Origin: an uncultured Gemmatimonadota bacterium
GTDB taxonomy: Bacteria; Gemmatimonadota; Gemmatimonadetes; Gemmatimonadales; Gemmatimonadaceae
Reading direction: 5' to 3'
NCBI GenBank assembly: GCA_903882745.1
Contig: CAIRYG010000011.1
Span: 1 to 64,000 of the forward strand
DNA: 64,000 nt
Below, piece by piece: positions 35,485 through 45,168 of this stretch; within the stretch, counting starts at the first letter, position 1, and each line of letters starts with the position of its first letter. Position numbers and translations under genes: made by a program. The notes below the pieces were generated by a model. That model was not told where the DNA came from. It ran no database searches and saw only the letters and a program-made list of their open reading frames with translations.

Positions 35485-35868
35485 TCAACCAACCTTGGCG
35501 ATGCACTCGATCTCCACGCGCACACCGCGCGGGAGCCCAGCGACCGCGACGGTCGAACGCGCGGGACGCGAGTTGCCGAGGTGCTTGGTGTAGACCTCGT
35601 TCACTTTGGCAAAGTCCGCCATGTCGGCCAAGAAGATCGTGGTCTTGGCGACTTCGCCCCAGCTGCAGCCGGCGTTGGACAGCACGGCGGTGAGGTTCGT
35701 CATCACCTGTTCCGCCTGCGCGCTCACGTCGCCCTCGACGACCTGCATGGTCTTGGGGTCGAGCGGAATCTGTCCCGCCGTAAAGAGAAAGCCGCCGACC
35801 ACGGTGGCCTGCGAATAGGGGCCAATCGCCTCGGGGGCGTCAACAGTGTGCAGGTAGCGTACGCTCAT
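35485..35868 (-). CDS. ridA: RidA family enamine/imine deaminase
   Basis: A 127-residue YjgF/YER057c/UK114 protein. It hydrolyses reactive 2-aminoacrylate and related enamines released by PLP enzymes. Diagnostic parts are APEAIGPYSQATVVGGFLFT, GQIPLDPKTMQVVEGDV, and NSRPARSTVAVAGLPRGVRV followed by EIECIA, including the conserved Arg before Ser-Thr. Length fits a trimeric subunit. The ATG overlaps the tatD stop (ATGA), and selD follows 7 bases downstream. Confidence 0.95.
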   Translation of the reverse strand: MSVRYLHTVDAPEAIGPYSQATVVGGFLFTAGQIPLDPKTMQVVEGDVSAQAEQVMTNLTAVLSNAGCSWGEVAKTTIFLADMADFAKVNEVYTKHLGNSRPARSTVAVAGLPRGVRVEIECIAKVG

Positions 35869-36659
35869 ACAGAGACCTCTGAAGAAAGCAGTGGAAGACT
35901 AAATAACCGTAGGGCGTTTGCGGTCACGAGGGCACCCATCGCCTCGGGGGTCACACCACGCGCGGCAGCCAGTCGCTCAACCGTGCGGGCGACCCACGCC
36001 GGTTCGTTGCGCTTTCCGCGGTTGGGGACCGGCGCCAAATACGGGGCGTCAGACTCGGCCAGCACACGGTCGTCGGGGACGAGCCGGAGCAGCGCCTCAT
36101 CTTCCCACGTCTTGAAGGTGACGATGCCGCTGAACGAAATGTACCACCCTGCCTCCAACGCAGTGTGGGCCAACTGATGCCCTCCCGTGTAGCAGTGCAG
36201 CACCCCGCCGATCCCAGCGGCCCCCGCCTCGCGCACCATTGCCGCGGTATCGTCCTCGGCCTGCCGAGTATGCACGATCACCGGGCGCCCCATCTCGGCG
36301 GCTAGGGCGAGCTGGTCGGCAAAGGCGCGACGCTGCTGCACGGGGGTGGAGGTGTCGTAGGAATAGTCGAGCCCGCACTCACCAACGGCCACTGCCCCCT
36401 GCTCTACCTCGGCCCGGATCGCGGGGATGTCGCGCAGGGAGTCGAAACGGGCGGCGTCAAAGGGGTGTACGCCGGCCGTATGGTACACGAAGCCCCTACA
36501 CCGCTCGACGATCGCCCGAGCCCGTCCTGCGGCCTCCAGGGACTCGCCAATGGCCACGAGGGCCACGGCTCCGGCCTCGCGGGCACGGGCAATGACCTCG
36601 TCCACGTCGTCGGTGAACTTGGGGTCGGCAAGATGGGTGTGCGAGTCTATGAATCGCAA
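35865..36659 (-). CDS. tatD: TatD family metal-dependent deoxyribonuclease
   Basis: A 264-residue TIM-barrel hydrolase, probably a 3'-5' DNase or D-aminoacyl-tRNA-type repair enzyme. Metal ligands are visible in FIDSHTHLAD, GECGLDYSYD, IVHTRQAEDD, HCYTGG and ESDAPYLAPVPNRGK. I choose the TTG at 36659 because GGAG sits 8 bases upstream and the product begins LRFIDSHTH as in relatives. The frame stays open to 37229, but that part overlaps secF and is not real. ridA overlaps its end. Confidence 0.9.
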   Translation of the reverse strand: MRFIDSHTHLADPKFTDDVDEVIARAREAGAVALVAIGESLEAAGRARAIVERCRGFVYHTAGVHPFDAARFDSLRDIPAIRAEVEQGAVAVGECGLDYSYDTSTPVQQRRAFADQLALAAEMGRPVIVHTRQAEDDTAAMVREAGAAGIGGVLHCYTGGHQLAHTALEAGWYISFSGIVTFKTWEDEALLRLVPDDRVLAESDAPYLAPVPNRGKRNEPAWVARTVERLAAARGVTPEAMGALVTANALRLFSLPLLSSEVSV

Positions 36660-36686
36660 GGCAATGGCTCCGAGAGTCTCAACGCA

Positions 36687-36717
36687 AGAACGCCTCGGCG
36701 TGTTGCCGAGGCGTTCT
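36687..36717 (-). terminator. Hairpin after secF
   Basis: A perfect 13-bp stem (36687-36699 with 36705-36717) with a 5-base loop lies between the secF stop and the tatD start. There is no T-run, so it may also be a leader structure for tatD. Confidence 0.5.
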
Positions 36718-36736
36718 GTGTCGTGATGTGCAATAC

Positions 36737-37720
36737 TTAGCCGCGAGCAGGTGCTGCGGTCGGCTTGGACATGGACGGCTTGCCGGCCGGCTGGGCCTTG
36801 CCGTCGATGGAACGGGGCCAGCGCTGCTCGATGTAGAGCAGGATTGGCGACGCCACGTAGACGGAGCTGAAGGTACCGGTGAAGATACCGAAGGCCATCA
36901 CCCAGGCGAACGGACGGATGACTTCGCCCGCGAAGAAGAGCAGCGCGAGCGTTGCGGCCAGCGCGGTGGCGTGCGTGAGGATCGAGCGGGGCAACGTTTC
37001 GTTGACCGAGCGGTTCAGCACGTCGTACAGCGCTTCCTTGCGGTTCTTGCGGAGGTTCTCGCGGACACGATCGAAGATGATGATGGTGTCGTTCAGCGAG
37101 TAGCCGAGCACGGTGAGGAGCGCGGCGACGACGGTGAGCGAGATCTCGAGGTGGAGCAGCTTCATGAAGGCGATCGTCGTCAGGATGTCGTGCGCTGTGG
37201 CGATCACAGCGGCGAGACCGAAACGCCATTCAAAGCGCCACGCCAGGTACAGCATGGTGACGAAGAACGAGATCAGGATGGCCAGATAGGCGCCGCGCGC
37301 AAGTTCAGCGCCGACGCGCGGACCCACCGCCTCAGTACGGACGATGCTGAACGCACCGGCACCGACCGCCTTGGTGAGATCAGATTCGATAGCGCGCGAG
37401 GTGACTTCGGCGCCAGCCGAACCGGCGGCGTTCTGCGCACGGATGGTGAAGTCGCGGGCTGATCCAAACTGCTGGATCTCCGCGCCCTTCGCGCCACCGC
37501 TCTCGAGCACGGTACGGAGCTTGGCGACATCCGCCGAGCTCTGATCCTGCGTGAAGGCGACCTGCATGAGCGTGCCGCCGGTGAACTCAATGCTGTACTG
37601 GAAGCCGCCCAAGAAGGCGACGGCGCCGATGCCAAGGGCGATGAAGGCTGCGGTCAAGATCGCCGCGGTCTTCCACCACTTGATGAAGTCGTACTTGGTG
37701 TCGTGTAGGATGCGCAGCAT
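36737..37720 (-). CDS. secF: Protein translocase subunit SecF
   Basis: A 327-residue inner-membrane protein with six predicted transmembrane segments. Residues IEFTGGTLMQV are the SecF signature after the first helix, and RVGAELARGAYLAILISFFV, LTVVAALLTVLGYSLNDTII and FDRVRENLRKNRKE are in the conserved C-terminal half. With SecD and YajC it uses proton motive force to drive protein release at SecYEG. The start overlaps the secD stop (TAATG). It ends with a short, Lys/Pro-rich tail. Confidence 0.97.
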   Translation of the reverse strand: MLRILHDTKYDFIKWWKTAAILTAAFIALGIGAVAFLGGFQYSIEFTGGTLMQVAFTQDQSSADVAKLRTVLESGGAKGAEIQQFGSARDFTIRAQNAAGSAGAEVTSRAIESDLTKAVGAGAFSIVRTEAVGPRVGAELARGAYLAILISFFVTMLYLAWRFEWRFGLAAVIATAHDILTTIAFMKLLHLEISLTVVAALLTVLGYSLNDTIIIFDRVRENLRKNRKEALYDVLNRSVNETLPRSILTHATALAATLALLFFAGEVIRPFAWVMAFGIFTGTFSSVYVASPILLYIEQRWPRSIDGKAQPAGKPSMSKPTAAPARG

Positions 37721-39354
37721 TAGATACTCAGCGCCTCAGCGGTGCGGTTGCGATTGAGCCAGACAAGGAAGAAGGTCTTCACGACGAAGATCGAGGTGAT
37801 CATGGACGCCGCGATACCCGCGAGGAGCGTGACGGCAAAGCCCTTCACCGGGCCGGTGCCGTACTGGTAGAGCACAAGCGCGGTGAGCGCCGTGGAGACG
37901 TTGGAGTCCACGATGGCGGACATCGCGTGACGGAAGCCCTCGTCGATGGCGGTGCGCAACGACTTGCCGTGCACGATCTCTTCGCGAATACGCTCGAAGA
38001 TCAGCACGTTGGCGTCGACCGCGATACCGATGGAGAGCACGAAGCCCGCCAAGCCCGGCAGCGTGAGCACGGCGTTGAAGCCCGCGAGCGCGGCCAGCGT
38101 GTAGAGGATGTACAGGATCAGGCCGGCCACGGCGAGCATGCCGGAGAAGCGATAGTAGCCGATCATGATGAACACCACGAGACCGACGGCGATCAAGCCG
38201 GCCGTGATGCTCTTGGTGATCGAGTCCTGGCCCAAGCTGGCGCCGATGTTGCGGATTTCCGCGACCTTGAGCGGCACGGGGAGCGAGCCGGCCTTGAGCA
38301 CGACGGCGAGATCCTGCGCCGCGGCGAGGTCCTTGCCACCCATCGTGATCTGGCCACGGGTGCCGATGGCGCTCTGAATGATCGGGGCGCTCATGACGCG
38401 ATCGTCGAGGACGATGGCCATGTAGTCCTTGACGTGCTTGCCCGTTTCGTTCTTGAAGCGACGGCCACCTTCGTTATTGAGCTGGAACTCGACCACCGTG
38501 CCTTCGATCGGCACCGAGTTCGGCTTGGCATCGGTGATATAGTCGCCGGTGATGATCGGCCGCGAGTCGAGCACGTACATCGACTTGAGCACGCGACCAC
38601 TGGCGACGATCGAGTCGGCGCCCCAGCGCACGACCTTGCCCGGCGGGAGCGCGGCCTTGATGTCCTCGTTCTCGAGATAGCCCGAGAGTTCGGCTTCATC
38701 GGTGGCAGCGACCGTGTACATGCCGGGGTAGCCCGACGCGACGACGAGACGTTGGAAGGGACCGGTCGAGGCGGTCGCGGCGGTGTCCGCTGCGCCCTTC
38801 TTGGCCGAGTCCGCGCCTGCGAAGAGTGACTTCAGCCCGTTGCCCTTCGCCGTGTCGCCACGGACGTCAGGGGCAGCGGCCTTGGCCAGCTTCTTGTCGC
38901 GGACGATCGCGTCGAGACGCGGCGCCACGGCTTCGAACGCCTTGGTCTTGTCGGTGATCTGGAACTGGAGGAACGCGGCCTGCTGCACCACGTCAGTGGC
39001 GCGCTTGGCGTCCTCAAGTCCCGGAAGCTCGACGATGAGCCGATCCGTCCCCAGCTTCTGGACGACCGGCTCGGCGACGCCGAACTGGTCGATACGGGTG
39101 CGGACGACCTTGAGGGCGCGATCCAACGCGCCACTCTTGTCAGCGATAGCGCCCTTGGATTCGTCGACCTCGAGGGTGAGATGCATTCCCCCTTGGAGAT
39201 CGAGTCCACGCTTGAGCGGCACACGCTTGACGGTGTCATACACGAAGACGCCGTTACGGCGGGTACGTTCGACGATAGACCGCGGATAGAGCGCGGCGGC
39301 GGACGCGACGACCAAGAGGACGATCGCGAGAAGCCGGTACTTCAAGTTCGACAT
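37720..39354 (-). CDS. secD: Protein translocase subunit SecD
   Basis: A 544-residue partner of SecF. The N-terminal helix is followed by [19 protein letters not shown], the large periplasmic P1 region includes [20 protein letters not shown], and the membrane half has [37 protein letters not shown] and [14 protein letters not shown]. The insertion between P1 halves (about residues 160-200, Ala/Lys-rich) is longer than in E. coli. It is transcribed with secF from the promoter candidate at 39403-39431. Confidence 0.97.
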   Translation of the reverse strand: MSNLKYRLLAIVLLVVASAAALYPRSIVERTRRNGVFVYDTVKRVPLKRGLDLQGGMHLTLEVDESKGAIADKSGALDRALKVVRTRIDQFGVAEPVVQKLGTDRLIVELPGLEDAKRATDVVQQAAFLQFQITDKTKAFEAVAPRLDAIVRDKKLAKAAAPDVRGDTAKGNGLKSLFAGADSAKKGAADTAATASTGPFQRLVVASGYPGMYTVAATDEAELSGYLENEDIKAALPPGKVVRWGADSIVASGRVLKSMYVLDSRPIITGDYITDAKPNSVPIEGTVVEFQLNNEGGRRFKNETGKHVKDYMAIVLDDRVMSAPIIQSAIGTRGQITMGGKDLAAAQDLAVVLKAGSLPVPLKVAEIRNIGASLGQDSITKSITAGLIAVGLVVFIMIGYYRFSGMLAVAGLILYILYTLAALAGFNAVLTLPGLAGFVLSIGIAVDANVLIFERIREEIVHGKSLRTAIDEGFRHAMSAIVDSNVSTALTALVLYQYGTGPVKGFAVTLLAGIAASMITSIFVVKTFFLVWLNRNRTAEALSI

Positions 39355-39402
39355 TCCGATGCCGGGAATGAGGGGAATAAGACGGTTTTTCGTAAGCCTA
39401 GA

Positions 39403-39431
39403 AGCTTAGCCGTCTGCTCACGGTGGGTCAA
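39403..39431 (-). promoter_or_regulatory. Candidate promoter of secDF
   Basis: TTGACC (39431-39426), a 17-base spacer and TAAGCT (39408-39403) predict a start near 39396. An inverted repeat (AAGC/GCTT within a larger AGACGG/CCGTCT stem, 39380-39415) overlaps the -10 box and could equally be a terminator for ribF. Confidence 0.4.
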
Positions 39432-39465
39432 GCGATGTTCGCTAGGGACAAGGGGTTGTGATTCC

Positions 39466-40389
39466 CTAGTACAGCCCAATTCCGCGGGCGACCGACACCC
39501 GCGCCATCTCGGCGTCCTGACGGAGCTGGGCCACGAGCGCGGCCGGACTGTCAAACCGCTGCGTATCGCGCAGCCGCCGGATGAATCCGACCTCGACCTC
39601 TTGGCCGTACCAGTCCCCCTCGGCGTCAAAGAGGTGAACCTCGAGCTGGATGCTCGGGTCGCCGAAGGTCGGGCGAGGACCGAGGTTCATCATGGCGGCA
39701 AAGCGCTGGCCACCAACGCTGGCCGTGACAGCGTAGACCCCTTCCGGTGGGAGGAGCTTGCGCGACTCCACCGGCTCGAGGTTCAGCGTACGGAATCCGA
39801 GGGTGCGTCCCCGCCCGTCGCCGTGAACGACGCGGCTGGTGAGGCTATAGGGGCGCCCAAGGCCATCGGCGGCACCGGCAAGGTCACCGGCGGCAACCGC
39901 CTGGCGGATGCGGGTGGAGGAGAGAGGCGTGCCGTCACGACCCTGTACCGGCGGGACGTCGATGACGTCGAAGCCGCGGACCGCCCCGAGCTCGCGCAAC
40001 ACTTTGGCGTGTCCGCTCCGGTCGCGGCCAAAGCCGTGATCGTAGCCGACTAAGAGCTCACCCATTCCGAAGCGCGCACGAAGGATTTCGTCGACGAACT
40101 GCGTGGCGTCGAAGCGCGCGAGTTCAGGGGTGAACGGCAGCACCTCGACGCGATCAATCCCGCAGCTGCGGAGCGCCTGCTCCTTTTCGTAGGCGGTGGT
40201 CAGATGTGGCGGCGCCGATTCGGGGCGCACCACGTCGAGGGGGTGCGGCGTGAAGGTCACGAGCAAACTTTCGAGACCGCGCGCACGACCGCGTTCGGCG
40301 AGTCGCTGGAGCACCAGCCGGTGGCCGCGGTGGACGCCGTCGAAGGTGCCGACGGTGATCACGGCGCGTGTGGTGGCGGCGGTACTCAT
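39466..40389 (-). CDS. ribF: Bifunctional riboflavin kinase/FAD synthetase
   Basis: A 307-residue flavin enzyme producing FMN and FAD. The N-terminal adenylyltransferase shows TVGTFDGVHRGHRLVLQRL and YDHGFGRDRSGHAKVLRELG, with the linker LSSTRIRQAVAAGDLAGAAD; the C-terminal kinase shows VHGDGRGRTLGFRTLNLEP and MNLGPRPTFGDPSIQLEVHL. It overlaps truB by 4 bases (ATGA), a neighbourhood common to many bacteria. FAD and FMN made here could serve the OYE enzyme among others. Confidence 0.95.
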   Translation of the reverse strand: MSTAATTRAVITVGTFDGVHRGHRLVLQRLAERGRARGLESLLVTFTPHPLDVVRPESAPPHLTTAYEKEQALRSCGIDRVEVLPFTPELARFDATQFVDEILRARFGMGELLVGYDHGFGRDRSGHAKVLRELGAVRGFDVIDVPPVQGRDGTPLSSTRIRQAVAAGDLAGAADGLGRPYSLTSRVVHGDGRGRTLGFRTLNLEPVESRKLLPPEGVYAVTASVGGQRFAAMMNLGPRPTFGDPSIQLEVHLFDAEGDWYGQEVEVGFIRRLRDTQRFDSPAALVAQLRQDAEMARVSVARGIGLY

Positions 40390-41318
40390 ATGGACGCCTC
40401 ACGCATCACCACACGGGGCTGAAAGCGATCGCCCGATTCGGCAATGCGGCGCTCGGCGAATGCGACGAGTATCGGCGCCAGGTCTGCTGTGACGCTCGCG
40501 GTGATCAGTGCGGCAAAGGGACCGTCGATGGTTGCCGCGACGTCGATCCCGCGCACGACACCGGCGAGTTCGGCGTCGGTGAGCGCCTGTTGTGGGTAGC
40601 CCGCGAGCGCATCGAGTGCAGGGCGCACCACCCCTTGGCCGGCGCGGAGTTGATCGACCGTCACGGCATCGACTACGCGGAACGATCCGGCGTCGGTGCG
40701 GCGTAGCTGCGTGAGGTGCGCCGCACTTCCACAGGCGCGCGCGAGATCACGGGCAATGCTTCGGATGTAGGTGCCGCTTCCACAGCGCACGCGCATCTGG
40801 CACTGCTCGACCTTTCCATCGGCATCGACGGTGAAGTCACGCAGCGTGAGTTCTGCGATTTCAATATCGACGGGCGCGAGTTCGACATCGTGCCCTGCGC
40901 GCGCGAGGGCGTAGGCACGCTGTCCGTCTACGCGTTTCGCGGAGTATGCCGGCGGCACCTGCGAGATGGTGCCGACAAAGTTCGGTCGCGCGAGCTCAAG
41001 CGCCTCGCGCGTGGGGCGTGGCGCCTCGAGGACGACCGTGCCGAGGAGATCTTCGGTGTCGGTCTCTGCGCCGAAGCGCACGGTGGCGTCGTACACTTTG
41101 GGGGTGTCGTGCAGGTACTGCAGCAACCGCGTCGCGCGCCCGAGCAGAAGCACGAGAAGCCCGGTGGCGAAGGGATCGAGCGTGCCGCCATGCCCGATGC
41201 GCGACTCACCAGTGACGCGTCGCGCAGCGGCAACGACGTCGTGGGAGGAGATCCCCGCGGGTTTATCGACGAGCAGGAGCCCGTCAGTTCCCGCGCTCGT
41301 CCTCTTCCGTCGCGGCAT
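40386..41318 (-). CDS. truB: tRNA pseudouridine(55) synthase
   Basis: A 310-residue enzyme making pseudouridine 55 in the T loop. The family core is LLLVDKPAGISSHDVVAAAR, then the catalytic Asp in RIGHGGTLDPFATGLLVLLL, followed by YDATVRFGAETDTEDLLG and RVRCGSGTYIRSIARDLARA. The C-terminal PUA-like end is short. Its start lies 35 bases inside the rbfA coding end, and the two are in different frames. It is followed by ribF (ATGA). Confidence 0.95.
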   Translation of the reverse strand: MPRRKRTSAGTDGLLLVDKPAGISSHDVVAAARRVTGESRIGHGGTLDPFATGLLVLLLGRATRLLQYLHDTPKVYDATVRFGAETDTEDLLGTVVLEAPRPTREALELARPNFVGTISQVPPAYSAKRVDGQRAYALARAGHDVELAPVDIEIAELTLRDFTVDADGKVEQCQMRVRCGSGTYIRSIARDLARACGSAAHLTQLRRTDAGSFRVVDAVTVDQLRAGQGVVRPALDALAGYPQQALTDAELAGVVRGIDVAATIDGPFAALITASVTADLAPILVAFAERRIAESGDRFQPRVVMREASI

Positions 41319-41706
41319 CGTCAGGAGCGGCGGGCGGCGGCGTCACGCCGTCTGGAGCGGGCTTGATGCTCGCGAGGAGAGTTTCGATGCGTGTGGCACG
41401 CGCGAAGCTCTCGTCGAACTTGAAGTGGATCGACGGCGCGAGGCGTAACCGCAACGCGCGGCCCACACGACCACGAAGCGACGGCGCGACCGCGTCGAGC
41501 CCTTCCATGGTCTCTTCGCGCTCACGGTCCGTGCCGTAGACGCTCACGTACACGGTTGCGTGGCCGAGGTCGCGGGACATCTCGACGCCGGTCACGGTTA
41601 CCAGCGCACTGACACGGGGATCTTTGACGCCGCCAGCGAGCAAGGCAGCGATTTCCTCTCGTACCGCTTCTGCGACACGATCGGGCCTGCGTGTATCACG
41701 AGGCAT
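41284..41706 (-). CDS. rbfA: Ribosome-binding factor A
   Basis: A 140-residue KH-type 30S maturation factor. RRPDRVAEAVREEIAALLAG, GVKDPRVSALVTVTGVEMSR, LGHATVYVSVYG and RGRVGRALRLRLAPSIHFKF are classical. The C-terminal 30 residues are acidic and Pro-rich and run into truB, overlapping it by 35 bases. It follows infB by 77 bases. Confidence 0.94.
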   Translation of the reverse strand: MPRDTRRPDRVAEAVREEIAALLAGGVKDPRVSALVTVTGVEMSRDLGHATVYVSVYGTDREREETMEGLDAVAPSLRGRVGRALRLRLAPSIHFKFDESFARATRIETLLASIKPAPDGVTPPPAAPDDAATEEDERGN

Positions 41707-41783
41707 AGGTCACCTCCAGGTGACGCGGTGGCACGAGCAGCGAAACGGTGCGGGAGCCGACGACGCCGGCCCCCGCCCCGCGC

Positions 41784-44700
41784 TTACTCCGATGCCGACG
41801 AGGCGAGGGTACGAGCGACGGTCTCTGTGCGATAGCACTCGAACATGTCGCCAACCTTCACATCGTTGAAGTTCTCGATCCCGATACCGCACTCGAACCC
41901 GTCCTTGACTTCCTTGACGTCGTCCTTGAAGCGACGGAGCGAGCCGATGGTACCTTCGTACACTTCCTTGCCGTCGCGAAGGACGCGCACACGCCCCGCG
42001 CGGCTGATGTTGCCCGTGCGGACAATGCAACCGGCGATAGTGCCGATCTTCGAGACCTTGAAGACCTCGCGGACCTCCGCCTCGCCGAAGACGACTTCCT
42101 TCGAATCGGGACGCAGCATGCCTTCCAACGCGAGCTTCACGTCGGCCACGGCCTCGTAGATGATCTTATAGAGCTTGATCTCGACCCCTTCACGATCAGC
42201 CGCCGAGCGCGCCTTGTTGTCCGGGCGCACGTGGAAGCCGATGATGATGGCGCCCGACGCCTTGGCGAGCAGGATGTCGCCTTCGGTGATTGCACCAACG
42301 CTGCGCTGAATGACCTCGACCTCGACTTCGGCGTTGGACATCTGCGCGAGCGCGTCGGCGAGGGCTTCGGCCGGACCGCCCTGGTCGGCCTTGATGAGCA
42401 ACTTCAGGCTGCGGCGCTCGCCTTCGGCGGCGTGTGCCATGAAATCTTCGAGCGACACGGCGCCCTTGCTGGTGCGACGGCTCTTGGCTTCGCGGTCAAG
42501 ACGCTCACGGCGCTGTGCAATCTCACGCGCTTCGGAGGAGTCTTCGACCACCAAGAACTGATCGCCGGCCATCGGAACGCCAACCATACCGAGCACCTGC
42601 ACCGGAATGGCGGGCCCCGCTTCCTTGACGGCCTTGCCACGCTCGTCGAGCAGCGCACGCACACGACCGGAGAAGAGACCGCAGATAAAGTCATCGCCCA
42701 CACGGAGGGTGCCGGCCTGCACGAGAATCGTGGCCACCGGTCCCTTGCCTGCGTCGAGCTGTGCTTCGACCACGGAACCCGTGGCCCGACGATCCGGATT
42801 CGCCTTGAGATCGAGGATTTCGCTCTGCAGGAGGATCTGATCGATAAGCTCGGAGACGCCGGTTCCCTTCTTGGCCGAGATTTCCGAATGCAGGGTCTGA
42901 CCGCCGAACTCCTCGAGCACGACGCCGTGCTGGAGCAGTTCCTGCTTGACCTTCATTGGGTTCGCGGCTGGGAGATCGCACTTGTTGATGGCGACGATGA
43001 TCGGGACGCCGGCGTTCTTGGCGTGCGAAATGGCTTCGATCGTTTGGGGCATGATCGAGTCATCGGCAGCGACAACAAGGATGACGATGTCCGTGACCTG
43101 GGCACCGCGCGCACGCATGGCCGTGAAGGCTTCGTGACCCGGGGTGTCGAGGAAGGTGACCATCTTGCCGCTCGGCGTGGTGACGTGGTACGCGCCGATG
43201 TGCTGCGTGATGCCGCCGGCTTCGCCCGCGACAACATTGGCCTTGCGGACATAGTCGAGCAGCGACGTCTTGCCATGGTCAACGTGACCCATGATCGTGA
43301 CGACGGGGGGACGGAACTTGAGTGTTTCGGGCGCGTCCTTGACCGTCTCGACCGCGGAAGCTGCGTAATCCTCTTCGCGCTCAGCGACAAATCCGAATTC
43401 GCTGGCGATGAGTTCGATCTGATCGAAGTCCATGCGCTGGTTGATGGTGACCATCAACCCGAGATGCTTGAAGGCAAACGAGACGATCTGCGTGGCCGGC
43501 ACCTTGAGGATGTCCGCCAGCTCGCTGACCGTAATGAACTCGTTGACGCGCACCAGCTTCTTCTCGCGCTCGGCGATTTCGGCGCGGATTGCTTCGAGCT
43601 CCTCGCGTCCGGAATCGTCACGCTGACCACGACGACGTGGGGCCGGGCCGCCCATCTGGCGCATGGTGCGCGAGATGTTGGCCGACACCGCCTCTTGATC
43701 CACCGCGCCGCGCTTCCCCTTTTTGCGACGAGGACCCGAGGTTGGCGACCCGCTGAGTCCGCCACCCGTGCCGGTGTTGCCACCGCTCGGCGGACCGCCG
43801 CCGGGGCGACGATCATCACGACGGGCACCACCGCCCGGTCCGCCGCCTGGGGTCGCTGAGGCGACGGGGCGCGGGGGGAAGTTGCCACCACGCCCACCGC
43901 TGGCAGCCGGTCGCGGGCGCGGAGCGCCTGGGACGATCGGACGCGGGCGGGGACGATCGGGCATCTGATGCGAGGTGTGACCGGAATCGCTTGAGTACGT
44001 GCTCTGGACCAGCGGCTGGGACGGCGGCGCGACGCGCGGAACAACGCGTGGAGCGGGCGGCGCGACCGGCTCGGCCGGCGAAACGGGCGCGGCCGTAGCC
44101 GCGGGAGCTGCGGGAGCTGCGGGAGCTGCGGGAGCTGCGGGAGCTGCGGGAGCTGCGGGAGCTGCGGGAGCTGCGGGAGCTGCGGCTGCCTCGCTCTCGA
44201 CCTTGGTCTGAACCGGAGTCGCTGCGGCTGCCGGCTCTGGCGCTGGTGCAACGGGCGTTGGTTCAGTTGCGGTTGCACTCGCGGGCGCAGCGCTCGGGGT
44301 CTCGACGACCTCGACGTGCGCGACAGGTGCGGCCACCACTGGGGCCGGTGCTGGCGGCGCTGTCGGTGCGGCCACAACCGGCGCCGTGACGACGACCGGC
44401 GCTTCGACGACTGGCTCGGGCTCGGGCGGAAGATCGGCCGCGCGGCGACGGCGTGTTGCGGCCGCCTTCGGGGCTTCGACCACCGGCTCGGGCTCGGCGA
44501 CCTTCGCCTTGCTCTTGGCCTTGGGCTTGGCTTCTGCCTTCGGGGCCGCCTCGTCTGCGGCGTCGGCAGGAGCAGCCGAGTCAGCGGGGGCGGCATCGGC
44601 CGCCTTCCGGCGCCGTGCGGGCGCGGCGGCAGGAGCGGCGGCCTTCGCCGCGCGCTCGCGCTTTACGCGTTCCCAGCGGGCACGCACGCGCGCCGCCTGG

Positions 44701-44822
44701 TCGTCTGTCAGCGGCGCACTGGGCGCACGCACGACGACCTCAAGCGATCGGAGCATCCCGAGGACGTCGTCCGTCGAGATGCCAAGATCTGCTGCCAGGT
44801 CCGTCACCGAAAACTTGCTCAA
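41784..44822 (-). CDS. infB: Translation initiation factor IF-2
   Basis: A 1012-residue GTPase that brings initiator tRNA to the 30S subunit. The N terminus ([20 protein letters not shown]) is the IF2_N helix domain, followed by a long disordered Ala/Pro/Glu-rich segment containing nine AAP units (44103-44183) and a Gly/Arg/Pro-rich segment. The G domain starts near 510: [47 protein letters not shown]. Domains II, III and IV follow to the C terminus ([20 protein letters not shown]). The N-terminal length is greater than in most species. Confidence 0.97.
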   Translation of the reverse strand: MSKFSVTDLAADLGISTDDVLGMLRSLEVVVRAPSAPLTDDQAARVRARWERVKRERAAKAAAPAAAPARRRKAADAAPADSAAPADAADEAAPKAEAKPKAKSKAKVAEPEPVVEAPKAAATRRRRAADLPPEPEPVVEAPVVVTAPVVAAPTAPPAPAPVVAAPVAHVEVVETPSAAPASATATEPTPVAPAPEPAAAATPVQTKVESEAAAAPAAPAAPAAPAAPAAPAAPAAPAAPAATAAPVSPAEPVAPPAPRVVPRVAPPSQPLVQSTYSSDSGHTSHQMPDRPRPRPIVPGAPRPRPAASGGRGGNFPPRPVASATPGGGPGGGARRDDRRPGGGPPSGGNTGTGGGLSGSPTSGPRRKKGKRGAVDQEAVSANISRTMRQMGGPAPRRRGQRDDSGREELEAIRAEIAEREKKLVRVNEFITVSELADILKVPATQIVSFAFKHLGLMVTINQRMDFDQIELIASEFGFVAEREEDYAASAVETVKDAPETLKFRPPVVTIMGHVDHGKTSLLDYVRKANVVAGEAGGITQHIGAYHVTTPSGKMVTFLDTPGHEAFTAMRARGAQVTDIVILVVAADDSIMPQTIEAISHAKNAGVPIIVAINKCDLPAANPMKVKQELLQHGVVLEEFGGQTLHSEISAKKGTGVSELIDQILLQSEILDLKANPDRRATGSVVEAQLDAGKGPVATILVQAGTLRVGDDFICGLFSGRVRALLDERGKAVKEAGPAIPVQVLGMVGVPMAGDQFLVVEDSSEAREIAQRRERLDREAKSRRTSKGAVSLEDFMAHAAEGERRSLKLLIKADQGGPAEALADALAQMSNAEVEVEVIQRSVGAITEGDILLAKASGAIIIGFHVRPDNKARSAADREGVEIKLYKIIYEAVADVKLALEGMLRPDSKEVVFGEAEVREVFKVSKIGTIAGCIVRTGNISRAGRVRVLRDGKEVYEGTIGSLRRFKDDVKEVKDGFECGIGIENFNDVKVGDMFECYRTETVARTLASSASE
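44103..44183 (-). repeat. 9-bp tandem repeat (nine units) inside infB
   Basis: Nine perfect copies of GGGAGCTGC (plus strand) encode an Ala-Ala-Pro run on the minus strand. The repeat is in frame and would change length in units of three residues. It lies in the disordered N-terminal linker of IF-2. Confidence 0.95.
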
Positions 44823-44841
44823 GCCAACCTCCTCGTTGCGC

Positions 44842-45168
44842 TCACGCGCCCACAGCGTCGACGACGCCGCGAATTCCCTTCGCCAGATTCGCGTCGACGA
44901 TGCCGATCACCGCCGTCGCTTCCTTCCCAGCCGCCCCACCAAGGGCAGCGGCCGAAATCCCTTCGATCATGCGCACGCCCTTCGCCCGCAGGAGTGGCAC
45001 GACCTTGTCCAGACTGTTCTCTGACGCATCCATTCCCACCAGCGCCAGCTCCAACGTGCCCTTCTGTGCTGCTTCCCTCACCCGATCCACGCCGAGCACC
45101 GCCAGTCGTCCGCGGAGCCCGAGTCCGACAAGCCCCAGCACCCGCTTGGCGGTGGCGTCGTCGATCAC
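44842..45168 (-). CDS. L7Ae/L30e-family YlxQ-like RNA-binding protein
   Basis: A 108-residue protein between nusA and infB, where Firmicutes and others carry ylxQ. LRGRLAVLGVDRVREAAQKG, LELALVGMDASENSLDKVVP and GISAAALGGAAGKEATAVIG match the L7Ae fold that binds kink-turn RNA. The ylxR gene usually found beside it is absent. It overlaps nusA by 4 bases (ATGA). Role probably in ribosome assembly or RNA binding; not known here. Confidence 0.78.
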   Translation of the reverse strand: MIDDATAKRVLGLVGLGLRGRLAVLGVDRVREAAQKGTLELALVGMDASENSLDKVVPLLRAKGVRMIEGISAAALGGAAGKEATAVIGIVDANLAKGIRGVVDAVGA

